This document shows, piece after piece, positions 45,784-58,074 of a stretch of DNA of 64,000 nucleotides (positions are counted from its first letter, which is position 1; each line of letters opens with the position of its first letter). Under the pieces are notes generated by a model, which saw nothing but the letters and a program-made list of their open reading frames with translations, did no database searches and was not told the origin of the DNA. Both the position numbers and the translations under genes were made by a program. The stretch lies in the NCBI RefSeq assembly GCF_031877795.1, contig NC_133943.1, positions 12,331,001 to 12,395,000 of the forward strand, in the 5' to 3' direction. This DNA comes from Strix aluco. Lineage: Eukaryota; Chordata; Aves; Strigiformes; Strigidae.

Positions 45784-46792
45784 CTGTGGAACATGTAGGT
45801 CACAATATAAGAGATATTGTGCAACACTGGATTAACAAGGACAGTAGCAAAAAAAATGACAAAAATCCTTTGGTCAACCATAAGTATTTTATGTGAAATC
45901 TCCAAGTCCCACACACTTACTGCAAAGAGAATGAAGGTCAATCTGGTATTAAGATTTGGACACAGTTTAATACCATTTGTCGCAGTCTAATGCTTCCATC
46001 ACATGGCACAGCTCGTGTAGTTCTAGCTGCTGCTTTTGTCCGTTAAACAGACCAGACTCGCATTTACATTTGCCAAAGTTCTATTAATTCCCACTCAGTA
46101 CCCCATTCAAGGGCTGCCTGCGTGTTTCAGTAAGCAGCCATTACATTCATTTGCAGCTGAAGAGTTCTAGTGTTTCACAAGCTGCTTGCCTTTTTAGAAA
46201 ACTTGCAGCTGCAACACCATTTGAGTTACACAACTCACACGGAGGAAGAAAAACAATTAAAACACAAAAACAAATCACTGAAGTCTATATAACAGAAATA
46301 AGAAATATTTGCCATGCTTGTACTTGGCTACCATACATTAAAATACTTGAAACAAGCCTGTTACAGCTAATAATTATTCAGTTGTGCCATAAACTGGACT
46401 GAAGATATCACTAAAGCTGAACTTGTTAGGTGAGAGATTATTTTCATGCTCTCTACAGCAGTTCAAAAAGCCACTAACAATGTTATTTTCTACTTCCCAA
46501 AAAGGGCCTCAGCCCACAACAGGACAATAATAATTTGCAGAGATGACATAAGCTATTGTTTAGCATAAATTTTACTACAGCCAAACAATACACATTTTGC
46601 TGCTGCACAAGAAGCAGAAAGAACCTTTCTTCTACATTGTGTAAGTATCATGTCTTGGGAAAAGTCACTTTGCATTAACTGAAGCTAAACATTATATACA
46701 ACCACCTATCCAGACCAGCAGGCAGAAGCACAATACACAAACGTGGAAAAAAAAGAAAGGGTGGGGGAAAAAAACAAGGCAACATAACGTAC
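45784..46792 (-). other. CSNK1A1: CSNK1A1 intron (1,009 bp)
   Basis: Phase-0 intron with a GTACGT donor. AT-rich; no other feature recognised. Confidence 0.9.
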
Positions 46793-46871
46793 CTTTAATC
46801 CTTGCCAAGGCAGACTGGTTCTGTTAAAGTACATCAATACATAGCCTAGAGACTCCATGTCATCCCGACGA
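46793..46871 (-). CDS. CSNK1A1: Casein kinase 1 alpha, coding exon (residues 199-225)
   Basis: 79 nt with acceptor TTTCTCCAG; the first base completes Ser199. Then [20 protein letters not shown] and PWQGLK. It contains the CK1 signature RRDD(M/L)E, which replaces the APE-region signature of most kinases, and the LPWQGLK motif. Donor AAAG|GTACG. Confidence 0.97.
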
Positions 46872-48222
46872 CTGGAGAAAGAGGAAGAACACAATGAATT
46901 ACAAATTTTGGCATTTCATACTTTATTCCAAATAGTGCAAGCATTCCAAAATTTAAAAAAAAAAAAGAATAATTAAGGAATAAAACCTAAGCTTTGGTGC
47001 AAAGGAAGGTCTCTTTCTAATACAGCTAAGACATCTAGATGTTCAGGATTCCACTGGCAGGCATATAACAAGTCTTCACAAGCAGGAAGGAGATCCTATT
47101 CATTTCTCTAGTCAGGTATTGTGTGTGGTAAGTTTCCATCTGCAGTTACATCGGAATAATTTGGGAAACAAAAACTTTGGAAAATAAAAAATGATAAATG
47201 TCTTTCCCATTTAATTAAGTAGCTTGGATAGAAACTAAAGTTTTACCTGTAGGAACCACGGAATGCATTGTAAGGGAGATACAGGACATGAGCCTTAACT
47301 TCATTAAGTAACATTTTTCCCTGAACATTGCCTCAGTCTGGGACCAATATGAACATCTAGCCCCAAAAGGGCATCTTTCTTCAATTCTATTAAAACACCC
47401 TGAATTGTCTCTGTGACTTTTAAAAAGACAAGCAATATTAAGAAAGGTGCATGCATGATACATGCCTCTGCTTTCTTCCCACAAGAAGTCTGTTTCAAGG
47501 CAGCTAGAGAACTCCAAAGCTATCCACCCATGGACTTCACTGAGAATTTGCACGCAAACTCTCATCTAAGAGGCTTCAAAAGTTTTCTGTGCTGCATATG
47601 CTCCAGATCCACTCTTCAGTCACATGAACACCATCATACTTTGCTACACAGCTTTCATGATTACTAAAGCTAGTACAGTTCACTGAAGTGGAAAAAAAAA
47701 TGCCATGATTCTTCTCCTCTTGGCAAAGTCGCCTCTTCCCAGCTGTGGTAGAATCAGATTTTTCCTCTGACTGCCCCTCTGCAGCTGACATTTATTTAAC
47801 ACAAGACAGAAAAAGAACTGATTTTTCTCCTCCCAGCTCCCTCACCAAAAGAGCCTGACAGGTGCCTGGGTGGCAAAGCAGCAGCAAGACAACTGCAAGA
47901 AAAGCATTTAAATGGTGACAGGAATGACTACGCACCTACTAACCCTAGAAGGGAGCAAAAGGCTGAGAGTGGTATTGCAGACAGAGTTATACATATGGGT
48001 GAGGGTAAAACAGCTCCCTTTAAGTGAGAACAATCTGTAAGAACCTGGACAGATCTACCTCCAGATCTTGGTATGAGAGGGAGGAAGTTGTATGTGAAGC
48101 TTTATGTTATAGCCAACCCAATATAAACACTAATAATCACCAGAATGGCCTGCCTGTCACCCCCTCAACTGATGTTCCAGCTCTCTGACCCTTTGGGGAA
48201 CCAGTTCAGGGAGCTATCCCAG

Positions 48223-48238
48223 AAAAAAAAAAAAAAAA
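48223..48238. repeat. A16 homopolymer
   Basis: Sixteen consecutive A on the plus strand within an intron. No retroposed body is recognisable upstream. Confidence 0.9.
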
Positions 48239-49580
48239 TCAGTTTGGCTCTCTAAACCATTTCACCACAAGGCCAAAAATGCACTAGCTGTGCCCAAGGT
48301 TCAGGAAAGAGAAGACTGGTTCACTCCTCTTGACAGCAACTAGCTCTGAGATCATCTCAGCTGTAACATGAAACCACAGTCAAAGAGAGAGATAAAAAAA
48401 TGATACTAAGACCACAAACTCCAGCCTACAAAACTTGCTAATTCTATTAGAATTGCAGATTTTAATCATCAATACAATTCAGTGAACCACTATGGGGCCA
48501 GACAAAATTACATTTTCTGAGAAGGTAGTGGTAAATTCAGAAGCAATAAAGGGATTAATAGTTTCCATCCCCCATCCAGTTCATTGTTTTAATGTTTAAT
48601 GTCATGATTTTGTAGTAGGAAACATTTAGTTCTGTAAATCTGTAATGGATATATTACATTTGAGCATATACTGATAAAAGTGATTTGCAGGATTTGAAAA
48701 ACAGGACAATACTCTCCATTACTAAAACAAGCAATGGATAACACTGCAGACAGCCCCTTGCAAACAGCTGTCATTACACAGAGGAAAACATGCACTGTAA
48801 CAGTTAAAGTACAGCACTAACAGTTGAAATATTCTGCTATAAGCTTCAGGACCGGTTTCTCTTGATTGCAGGAATATATTATTTGTTTGCCTCACTGTTG
48901 GCTTGAATTAGACAGTTTAATAGCTTTTAGCATGCACCAAACTACATTTCTAATTATATTAGAATTCTCATTACCAGCAGAGATGGTAGAAGACCTCCAA
49001 ATAAATTCAAAAGCAAGTTCTTTGCAGTTCCTTCCCCTCACTGTAAGGTGCTAGCACAGCTAGTCCCCTACAAGAACGGCTTGGCTTCTATAAAATGTAC
49101 TTCAGAAATGACACCTGTCATTTACCCTACTCGACCTACATGTCAAGTAGGCTTAAGTAATGACACTGACAGACAATAAAATGCACTTAAGGAAATTAAA
49201 GCAAAGAAGAAACATGGAGCATTTTAAAGCACAAAATATTTGTAAGTTACATGCTCTGTTGAAGTTGAGCACTAGAAATCCTGTCATTCCCATCTTGATT
49301 AAATTGAAAGTCAGAGGCACAGACATTCATGAAAGTTTTAACTATGTCTAAGCAACCTCAGCATCACATGGTAAAGCTACACTATTGCACTTATACATTA
49401 CAATATCTAGGCATATAGGTAAGGAAGAGAAGAGAGGCATCACTTCATTGAGTACCTAACATACACTTCCAAACAACCTAAAGTGCTATCTCCACTGGAC
49501 CACTGCTAGGATACTTTAGTAGCAATATGCTTTTGATCCAGATGATAAACATGTGTTTGTTGATTAAGCAAAGCTTAAAC

Positions 49581-49620
49581 ATATAAATATGTATACACAC
49601 ACACATGTACATACATACAG
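49581..49620. repeat. TA/CA-rich microsatellite
   Basis: CATATAAATATGTATA is followed by (CA)n and (CATA)n units. Intronic simple repeat. Confidence 0.85.
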
Positions 49621-50163
49621 AGCCACAACTATGGTTGTGTATACCAGAAACCAAAATACAGTGTGAGTGGAGTTGACAATCTTTAAGTCTTGCTTGCAAG
49701 CAAAAGGATAAACAATAGTTTACTAACTTGAAGGGAGAGTGAGAAAACAGGACACAGACACCAGCTTTAGAATACCCTTTCTGGCTACACACTTGCACCT
49801 CAAGCCAGTCAGCAGTGGCATTAACAGGTACCAACACAATCAGGAAAGTGCACCGTTTTATTTGTGAAGGTGCTCTGATAGATCCAACATGGAAGTATAG
49901 CTTATCCTTTAAAAAAAAAACAGAACAGAAGAGTATGCAGAACCATCCACCCCATGCCTGCAAGACTTAGACTCTCTTCAAGAAGCAAATTAGGTGCTTG
50001 GATTTTTTTCCCCCCTACCCTTGCATAGACAGCCAAAAAGAAAAGTACTTGCAAAGGAATATATACACTTATTCACATAAAATTAGTTCAGACACTTCAG
50101 AAGCTTACAAATAAGATCATCTTCCAGCCTCCAAAAGCACAGCAGTAATCTCCTTGAACTCAC

Positions 50164-50303
50164 CTCTGCTCAATGCCAAGATGTGCATTGATACTGGCAT
50201 ATCGAGCTGTGCCAGTGAGATTTTTGTCTTCTCTGTATGGTATGTGTTGCCTTGTCCTGTTGTCCCGGTACTTTTTGGCCAAACCAAAGTCAATAAGGAA
50301 TAA
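50164..50303 (-). CDS. CSNK1A1: Casein kinase 1 alpha, activation-segment exon (residues 153-199)
   Basis: 140 nt with acceptor TTTCTTTAAG and donor GCAGAG|GTGAGT; it ends with two bases of Ser199. It encodes [20 protein letters not shown], then [20 protein letters not shown], then HLGIEQ. The DFG motif (Asp157, Mg2+ binding) and the CK1-specific [11 protein letters not shown] activation-loop motif are intact. The exon starts exactly where the alternative L insert joins (after Lys152). Confidence 0.98.
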
Positions 50304-53300
50304 CTTAAAGAAAAATGAAAATAGATTATATTCCTATATGAGCAAGGAATCCCCCACCTCTTTCACTAGGCATTAGCTACATTTTAAAGACATCCATCCA
50401 CACAATGTAATAGTCTACAGTTAAGAGGAAGCAAAGTAACAGTGCAGAGTTGCAACTAGCTTTAACTAGTCAATTCAAATACTTAATAGTGAATTAGTTC
50501 AAGCCTTTTCTCAATCCAGGGGAATAGATTAGATTGTGCTGCTCAGTATCTGTAGCTTAGTTCTACAACTATTTTATGTTACTATTGTAGTTTGTATCAC
50601 ATTAGCTCCATAACTACATTGCACAATTTAGGAAGGAAACTAGTATGTGCTAAAGCACACTTACAAACCCACTCACACTAGTTTACACATACAGATAGTT
50701 AATGGCAGCTCAGCAGCTTAACACAAATGATGTATATCCTGTAGTGTTCTCTAACTCTCAAAGAACACTGACCGTTCTGCAGAGCATAAGGCCAAAACCT
50801 TCAACAGCAAACAAGGCATCTTGCTTTCAATCGTATGCTCATTTCAAGACTACCAGACCACTATCACAGCAGCATGACACACTTGCTGATGATATTAATA
50901 CAGCCAGGAAGCTAGAGTCTAGTACATGGAATCCAATTTAGGTTTCTAATAACCAAGCTTGCCCAGTGATTTGATATTTAGCAACAACTGAGTGCGTGCT
51001 AATTAGTGTGCTAACAGCCAGTCTATCTACAAAGGTTAATACAGACTGTACCTTGTGACAAGATTTTGGGACTAGGCAAAAAAAAGCTGAGGCAGAAGTA
51101 CGGAAGGAACATTTCAAATTCTAGCAATCAGTCTTCAAGCTACAAATCATCAGGCTGAGCTCCTGAGTCCAACACTGGATTAATACTACAGTATCAGGGA
51201 CTACAACCCCTACAGATTAATGAATACTGCAAAACTAACTTGGGTGGAAGAAGGAGATGATGGAAAGAAGACAGTATCACCTTAAAGGTGATTCCAGCAC
51301 AGAAGATGCAGCTTTAAATGCAAACAAGTATGGGAGATTGACCCTTTGTTTCAGTCTTGGATGCAGGTATACTTGCCTATCACTCTGGCACACCGGAAGT
51401 GCTGTGAGTTACGAAGTGACACTCAACATGGAAGTATCAAAGGTACTGAAAGACAAAGTTTCTGAATTGCATGGTAGGTATGTTTTAGAATTCTGGTTGA
51501 AGAAGACTTTCTAACTATAGTAGTCTAGACAGGAAAAAACAATGCTTAAAACCTCTTAAACTACAGATGTCAGAGAAGAAAACCTTGAGTTGAAGTCTTG
51601 CAATGATTTATACACAACCACAAAGCACAGCAGTTCTACATTTGCTGTTCTAGTGAAAAATCACCCTGAAAGCCCAGAATGCTTTCAGGAAGAGGACACA
51701 AAACCAAGTTTTAAAATCATCTACACTGGTCAGTTCAGAAAAGTGGGGGTCTTGTGTTTGTTGCACCCGCCACAGTTACCACTAGAGGTAGTTATTCACT
51801 TAGTGAGCACGGACATGTTCTCCAGCTACCAGGGAATCAGTGATTTTGATACTAAACTCCTAAAGCAGATAGTACAAAGCTTCTATGTGATTACTATACT
51901 GCAAATGCAACTATCCTGGAAACAAAGCCTGAGCTCAAATGCAGTCCCTTATTTTCTGATTAAAGCTTTCTGATCTGATGACAGCCTCTAATGCATAGTT
52001 TGCAATAGCTACTTTTGCAGGGCCTTTGCCCATTAATTTAAGCAAAATACTATGCCTTGAGAAGGAAGGAAAACCAAACGCTATACGCAGTCAGAATATT
52101 TTCACTGCACATTTAGTTACAAACACTTTAAACAATTCAAAGTCTTCACGTTCTTTCTGTAATTCTGGGGATCTTGCCCTTAATTAACGATACGAAGGGA
52201 CAAAGTCACAGTTCATGAATCAAAGTAGTTAACACTGGAAGAGTACCTCTAGTACATAAATAGCTGGTGTCTAGCCCTGTTTAGCACAGACGTGGTAAGA
52301 CTACTTTCTTCAAAAGAGTTCTAAAAGTAAATGATGCCTCTGCCTCTTCCACAGCTGCTACAAGCTCTCAATATTAGACCTGAATAAAGTAATTCTGCCT
52401 TCTCTCAAGAGGTATGAGTAGATCCTCTTAAAAAAAAGGAATCAATTCAGCAATACAGTCCTGTTTTACACTAGTCAATTAACTGGATATTATTTTACAG
52501 CACTGATTTCTCTGGGGAAGTTTACTCTGTTCCCTAGCTTAGACTCATTCTGTATTTCCCATTCCAGATAGGTGTAAGACAAAGGAGTAAGTCCATCTTG
52601 CAAAGAGTTAAGTTGGAAGATACAGCCTGATTTGGATGAGCACAGAATGTACTGATGCCAGCCAGCAGGAACACAGATGTATTCCCACAGATAACCTCAT
52701 ACCACCTTAATTCTGTTTGTTGCACAATCAGCAGGAAACTGGAGAAATAGGGCAAGATTTTTGCCAAGAGCAACCAGAGAAGTAGATCAAAGTCTCTGCC
52801 TCAACTGATAAGAAAGTTTCAGAAGCAGACAACAGAAGCCTGCCAGCTTGCGTACAGCAGCTAGCTGCCTCAGATTTAATACATGAAGACTATCATTGTG
52901 GAAAGCTATGGACTGATTCTATGGCCAAACTCCTGCGCTATGATTCATATTCAGCAATTTCCAGCTGTCCTGCTATGAACTGGTGTATGTCTTCATTTCT
53001 TTCCATTTCATCTTCTCTTAAAGAGTTAGGAGTACTACATTTAAGACTACACGATAAACTCATGCTTCTCCAAGACACAGCTTGCTGGAGTAATTTGTTT
53101 TATAAGCACAATGGATGAAGATACAGGAGTCCTCATTACACATTTGGAAAGATTTTGAACAAAAACTGCAAGGGAAGGCGTCTGGCTGAAGCGATAACAG
53201 AACTTCTCCACATGCATTCAAAGACACTGCAGGAACCCTACAGGAAAGCAAGCAGACAGCCCTGTGCAGAAGCCCTGCTATTTCACTAGGGTGGCTGTCT

Positions 53301-53615
53301 ATCCTTCAAAACATTCAATAAATCTATTGCTTTTGAGTTTTAAAGGACAAAAATACAACCTGCTTCTGCATCAGAAATCAAGCACGTACATTTAGCCCCT
53401 TTTAATATCAAGTTTAGAAATAATTCCACAATTTAAACAAGCGCCACAGGGAAACATCTTAGTAATGTTACATGTTTGCCAAGTATGTCTGAATAATGCC
53501 AACATAAGAGGTGCTTTTGCAAGGTCTACATTCTCCAGAAAAACAAAACCAAAAACAAAACAAAAATAAAGCACATGAATTTGGGGTTGAGGTTGGAATA
53601 GGAGACAGTTCAGAC
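50304..53615 (-). other. CSNK1A1: CSNK1A1 intron downstream of the L exon (3,312 bp)
   Basis: Phase-0 intron between the L cassette exon and the activation-segment exon. Its donor GTCTGAAC is weak, fitting regulated inclusion of L. AT-rich; no further feature recognised. Confidence 0.85.
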
Positions 53616-53699
53616 CTGGTTTAATCCTGAGAAAGATGGGTCCTGAGAAGTACTAACAGTCATGCTTCTTTTCCTCTTCCCCACTGGAGATTCTAAACA
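53616..53699 (-). CDS. CSNK1A1: Casein kinase 1 alpha, alternative L cassette exon
   Basis: 84 nt, 28 codons, phase 0 at both ends, so it can be included or skipped without a frameshift. It encodes CLESPVGKRKRSMTVSTSQD, then PSFSGLNQ. The KRKR run is the nuclear-localisation signal of CK1 alpha-L, and the segment is Ser/Thr-rich. It inserts between Lys152 and Leu153, just ahead of the DFG motif. Both splice sites are weak: acceptor TTGTTTGTTCAG with a purine-interrupted tract, and donor CAG|GTCTGA. CK1 alpha isoforms with this insert are well known in vertebrates, including chicken. Confidence 0.95.
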
Positions 53700-56094
53700 C
53701 TGAACAAACAATAGAGGGTGGCAGTGCATCAAACAGTATTGCTTACATTGCAACAATGGCCGGCGCAGACAGGCAACACCGAGGCGTTCGAGAAAGAATA
53801 GGGTAGCCAAATGCCATCCTTCTTCCATCAAGCACTGTAGTTTTCAAAAAACTATATATGTTTGGTTTTTTTTTTTTAAGGAGAAAATTTGGAAGATGTG
53901 ACAAGGTAAATTTCAACTGTGAGCCACTCCAAAATGGCACTGCCTTGACCAGGGATAGCAATGGTGACATTTGGCTCTATTAAAAAAGGAAATTGAGGTT
54001 TTGCTTACAAAAGCATCCTTTGGTTCCACAAACTGCCCTTCCCCCAAAAGACATTTAGAAAAAATAAATCTTCAGTAAGGAAGAGGTAGAAGGCATTTAG
54101 TCACCTTAAAGTTTACTTTCATAAGCATGCAGGGCTTATTTCTAGCAGAGCTGAAAATTCATCTTTTAAGGTGGGAGCAAAATTTCTCCCAATCACCAAA
54201 TTCAAATTTGAAAAAAATAATTTTTTTTTTTTAAATATAACTGACAGGAAGCTACTGGAACAAGATTACCATGCTATTCTAGTCTTTGTGGCTGATTTTC
54301 TTTAAACTGTGTATAGTCATCTCTAAAAAACCCAAAGCTACACTTAGTTACAAAAAGAAACAAAGTAAATACTGTATGGTGGCAAGTGTTCCCTAGATAA
54401 AGCATCTGGTTCCAAACTGAAGCAACCCATTCCCTCATTTTTCTCATGTAAACCTATTGATTTGCACTTCTGGCAAGAACTACCTCCCTAATCTCTAAAA
54501 CCCTGCAACAGTAATGAAACCCATGCCCACAGACAGTGTTTACCACCATTCATTGCGTGGCTCCCTAACTAGTCTATTAATGGGAAAAAAAATAAAAATG
54601 GTGTAAAGGCAATTTTGTTTTTCATTTCAGCTGATGCAAATCTAATGTGTTCCTCCACTAAAGTAAGCACAGCAGCAATTTCTAGGCCATTAATCCACAT
54701 CAAGATGAAACAGAGTGCAGCAATGCCAACCTAGCATGACTGTGCAAAAGTACAGAAAAATGGCCCAAAAAGAACAATTGGAAATCAGAAACTAAAACTA
54801 GGAAAAAAAATTATAAAGTTTAAGTAATACTCTAAGTCATGCCAGAAATTTAAGGAGCCTAACTGCTCGACACAGCAGAGAAAAATAGAGCTCTACAGAG
54901 TGAAAGTATGAAACTTGGGAACAAGCAAAGTTTAACAGCAACAGGATTACATAAAGACTGCCTTTCAGCTGGACTTACAAGCTTTTCCAACAATTGTTGT
55001 ATCTGAACATTCAGTGCACTGCACCTCTTCAGACAAGAGCTGTTATCTCATGTTAATCAAGCTTTCCCCTTCTAATGTTCATGGCCCTGAAGTTGGCATT
55101 CATACAGGCAAACAAAGGTAAACATTTTAAATACTAGTAGTGCCTAAAGAGAGGAGACATTCTTGGATGGCATATAGAGAAGATAAGTGGGAATCTTGCT
55201 TCCAATAAACAGCTTGATCACGTGCATTTGTCCTGAAGTTAATTTCTATTAAATAGCATGCTTAATGCATTGCCAATGCTGCCTGTCTGCCCGAGCTCGA
55301 CATACAAATTGCAGGATTAAGTATATTTCACTCAAGAGAACTAAAAATAAAAAGTTTTCTTCTATGTAAGCTTTTCAACAGGAAACATGCACTTCTGACT
55401 ATATTTACCCATCCAAACAAATGCAACAACCTCAGCCCACCCCCCCGCTCTTTTTTTTTTTCCCCCCACAAAGTAAATTGAGAGCAGTTTTTTGTTGTAC
55501 AACATTCAGGTACTCTACAACTTAAATTCTCCATCAATATATTTGCATAGTTTCATTTATTTATGAAGGCAATTGATCTACATGTTGGCTATTAGTCATA
55601 TCCACAGTTCTGATGGCTGAAGAGTTCTCTTTACCAGTCTGTCACTGCAAGACTTAATGCCCTGATGACTGGTAGGTCAGCAGCTCCCATGTTGGCACAA
55701 ATTCTCTTCATCCCAGGAAGTCAGCCCCAAAGCCAAAGATAAGACTTGACTTTATCATTGAGGAAAAAAATGCTGTTAAAACAGTCATCTCTATAATGAA
55801 ACTCCATCACTGAAAAAAGTAACTAAGTATTCTCCAGGGTTAGTTTATAGTCTTGTTGCAAGCCCAGAAATCATCTTGCAATCAAGCGCATCTCACAGGG
55901 TGGGTCAGACCCACATGTGTATGCCACTGCATTTCGAAGCAGACACTGAGAAACCCAAGCTCTCACATCAAAGAACCATGGTTTAGCATCCAAAACATCA
56001 GTTTTAGCAATGAGTTTTAAAAAGGTTGTGCAGCTTGAATCAAGTAACACAACCATTCCCTTTGGATCTTTTAAGCAAAGAGCATTAGACTAAC
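53700..56094 (-). other. CSNK1A1: CSNK1A1 intron upstream of the L exon (2,395 bp)
   Basis: Phase-0 intron with an AAG|GTTAGT donor. AT-rich with several homopolymer runs: T runs near 53862 and 54216, and a C/T tract at about 55440-55470. No other exon recognised. Confidence 0.85.
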
Positions 56095-56193
56095 CTTATT
56101 ACAGTGACGCCCAATACCCATTAGGAAGTTATCTGGTTTAATGTCTCTGTGTATAAAATTCTTTGTGTGCACATATTCAATTCTACTGATCAT
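56095..56193 (-). CDS. CSNK1A1: Casein kinase 1 alpha, catalytic-loop exon (residues 120-152)
   Basis: 99 nt, 33 codons, phase 0 at both ends; acceptor TTTTTTGCAG, donor AAG|GTTAG. It encodes [20 protein letters not shown], then [13 protein letters not shown]. It carries the catalytic loop HRDIKPDN, with Asp136 as proton acceptor and Asn141 as metal ligand. All catalytic residues are present. Confidence 0.98.
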
Positions 56194-57947
56194 CTGCAAA
56201 AAACAGCAACAACAAAACAGGTAAGATTCCAATGAGCACAATACAATTCACTTAAACATTCAGCAAACATGAATTTTTAGTGTTTCCTTCTTCTGCAACT
56301 TAAGTTTATATATCTGCCTAAAGAAAACCAAGTATTTTTTTATGCTGTTCAAATAAATTTATCTTTCTTACATGTTAAAATTCCACAATCTTGGTCAGGC
56401 AATGGCAGATTAAATAGCTGAAACTATTTCCCACACATTCAAGTTCATGTTCTAACTACAGTGTCCCACTGAGTAATTTTTTTCTTACTTCAAACAAACG
56501 TTTTCTTTACCTACCACAAGACAATTTTAAAGCTCATTCCCTCCCCCTGTCCCAGTTATTCATTCATCATCAAATGTCACTTTTCCAGGTAACAGTTTTC
56601 ATAGAGCAAGTAATAACTTGACTGTGGCCCATACTGTCATATCTAGGCTACGGTGATCCAGGAATAACAGCAATAAAGACTCAGAGAAACTATGGCACAT
56701 CTGTATCATCATATACAGTCATGCATTTCCTGTGCGTGAGATCACGGCACATGCGTTTATGCGGTACAGCTTTCCAGCTACTAAAACAGTCTTCACACAG
56801 TCTTTAGCAAGTTGAATTGTTACAACATCATACCCTTGACAGCTGTTCTACTGGACTATGCCCTAAAAGCCAGTTCCGTGCACTGATATCATACATCCTG
56901 TCTATGTTTCCCAGATGACAACTAATTAATGTTTATCATCCAAAGAAATACTGCAGAAAAACCATATAGATTCCCTGGAGACGCTGTAACACCCAGACTC
57001 CAGCTAACTGAGCAGGCAAATGGCTCTCTAAAAGCAAGCATACCATTCACTTAAAGCAGCTGAGAAGAGGGACAGCTGACCTTGTCTCCATACAAATGCC
57101 ATGAGCTTCCTTGGCCAAGAGCCTGGGATTCTACGAGCATCTGGCTAAGTGACAACTTGGTACTAACAAACATCAATTACGTAATATTAGATGAAATTTA
57201 AACTACCACTGAAAATTCCATTCGAGAAACCCTTACTGCCTTTCAAGTAGCTGAAGACAGCACAATCGAGTTATTTGTTAAATAGCAAGAAATAAATATG
57301 GCTGGCCATTTCAAATGCCAGCCATTCCCATGTTGAAAAATATCAATTGCTAGAAAAAGACTTAACAGACTTCAGTTTTAGAGGCCTTGATTAAGCTTGA
57401 GGTAGAGTGGCATCTCCACTAACAGCTTTAAGAACTGTCTTTAAGCACCACAGCAAGCAAAACAGTTTTTATTAGCCCATGGTCTGGTACTAGAAGTTAC
57501 AGGAAGTTGGGAGGGCATAGTGACATTCAGTAAGAACAGACCCATAGACCCTCATGTTGCCCACTTGTCACTGCTGCTGGCCAACACATAACAGGTTCCC
57601 ACTGATTCATATCAACCGTAACTGGAGACTGGTTCAGACCTCCTAACACCACTCCTATGGCTGCTATCAAGAGTTAATCCACTCATATTAATCTCAATAC
57701 TTTAATAAAGTTGCATTTGTTAGATCTGCAGCATCAAGGAGCTGGATCTGTGCTGCCCTCCCGCTACAGGCTTATAGTCACTTTGTAGGTCACAGCACAC
57801 AGAAGCCACCATTACTTCGTTCCTGTATAGGTCAAGTGTACACTTAGCTATATACAAGACTGCGTAACAGTATTTAACTCAAAGAGAACCACATTGCACA
57901 AAATACTTTAGGGGTTTTAACTTCCCCACAGTAAGATTTGTACGTAC
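56194..57947 (-). other. CSNK1A1: CSNK1A1 intron (1,754 bp)
   Basis: Phase-0 intron with a GTACGTAC donor and a T-rich TTTTTTGCAG acceptor. AT-rich; no other feature recognised. Confidence 0.9.
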
Positions 57948-58074
57948 CTGGTCTGCTAACATAAGTACTGTTTTCATCGTAAACCTGCGAGAACAGAAGT
58001 TGAATAGGTCTTCAAGGCTGGGACCAAGAAGATCCATAACTAGAACATTGTAGTCCTTTTCTTGACCATACCAC
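57948..58074 (-). CDS. CSNK1A1: Casein kinase 1 alpha, hinge exon (residues 77-119)
   Basis: 127 nt with an acceptor ending TTGCAG at 58075. The first base completes Arg77, then [40 protein letters not shown] and DQ. It covers the gatekeeper/hinge region (VMDLLGPSL, the ATP-binding hinge) and helix D of the kinase. CK1 alpha is a monomeric Ser/Thr kinase that primes beta-catenin at Ser45 and acts in Wnt, Hedgehog, p53 and circadian pathways. This is the most 5' exon in the window; the glycine-rich loop and catalytic Lys (residues 1-77) lie off the right edge. Confidence 0.98.

Larger units (their letters stand above)
46872..50163 (-). other. CSNK1A1: CSNK1A1 intron (3,292 bp)
   Basis: Phase-2 intron (AG|T splits Ser199). 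AT-rich. It contains a 16-base poly(A) run at 48223-48238 and a TA/CA-rich stretch at about 49581-49620. No exon-like sequence recognised. Confidence 0.88.
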
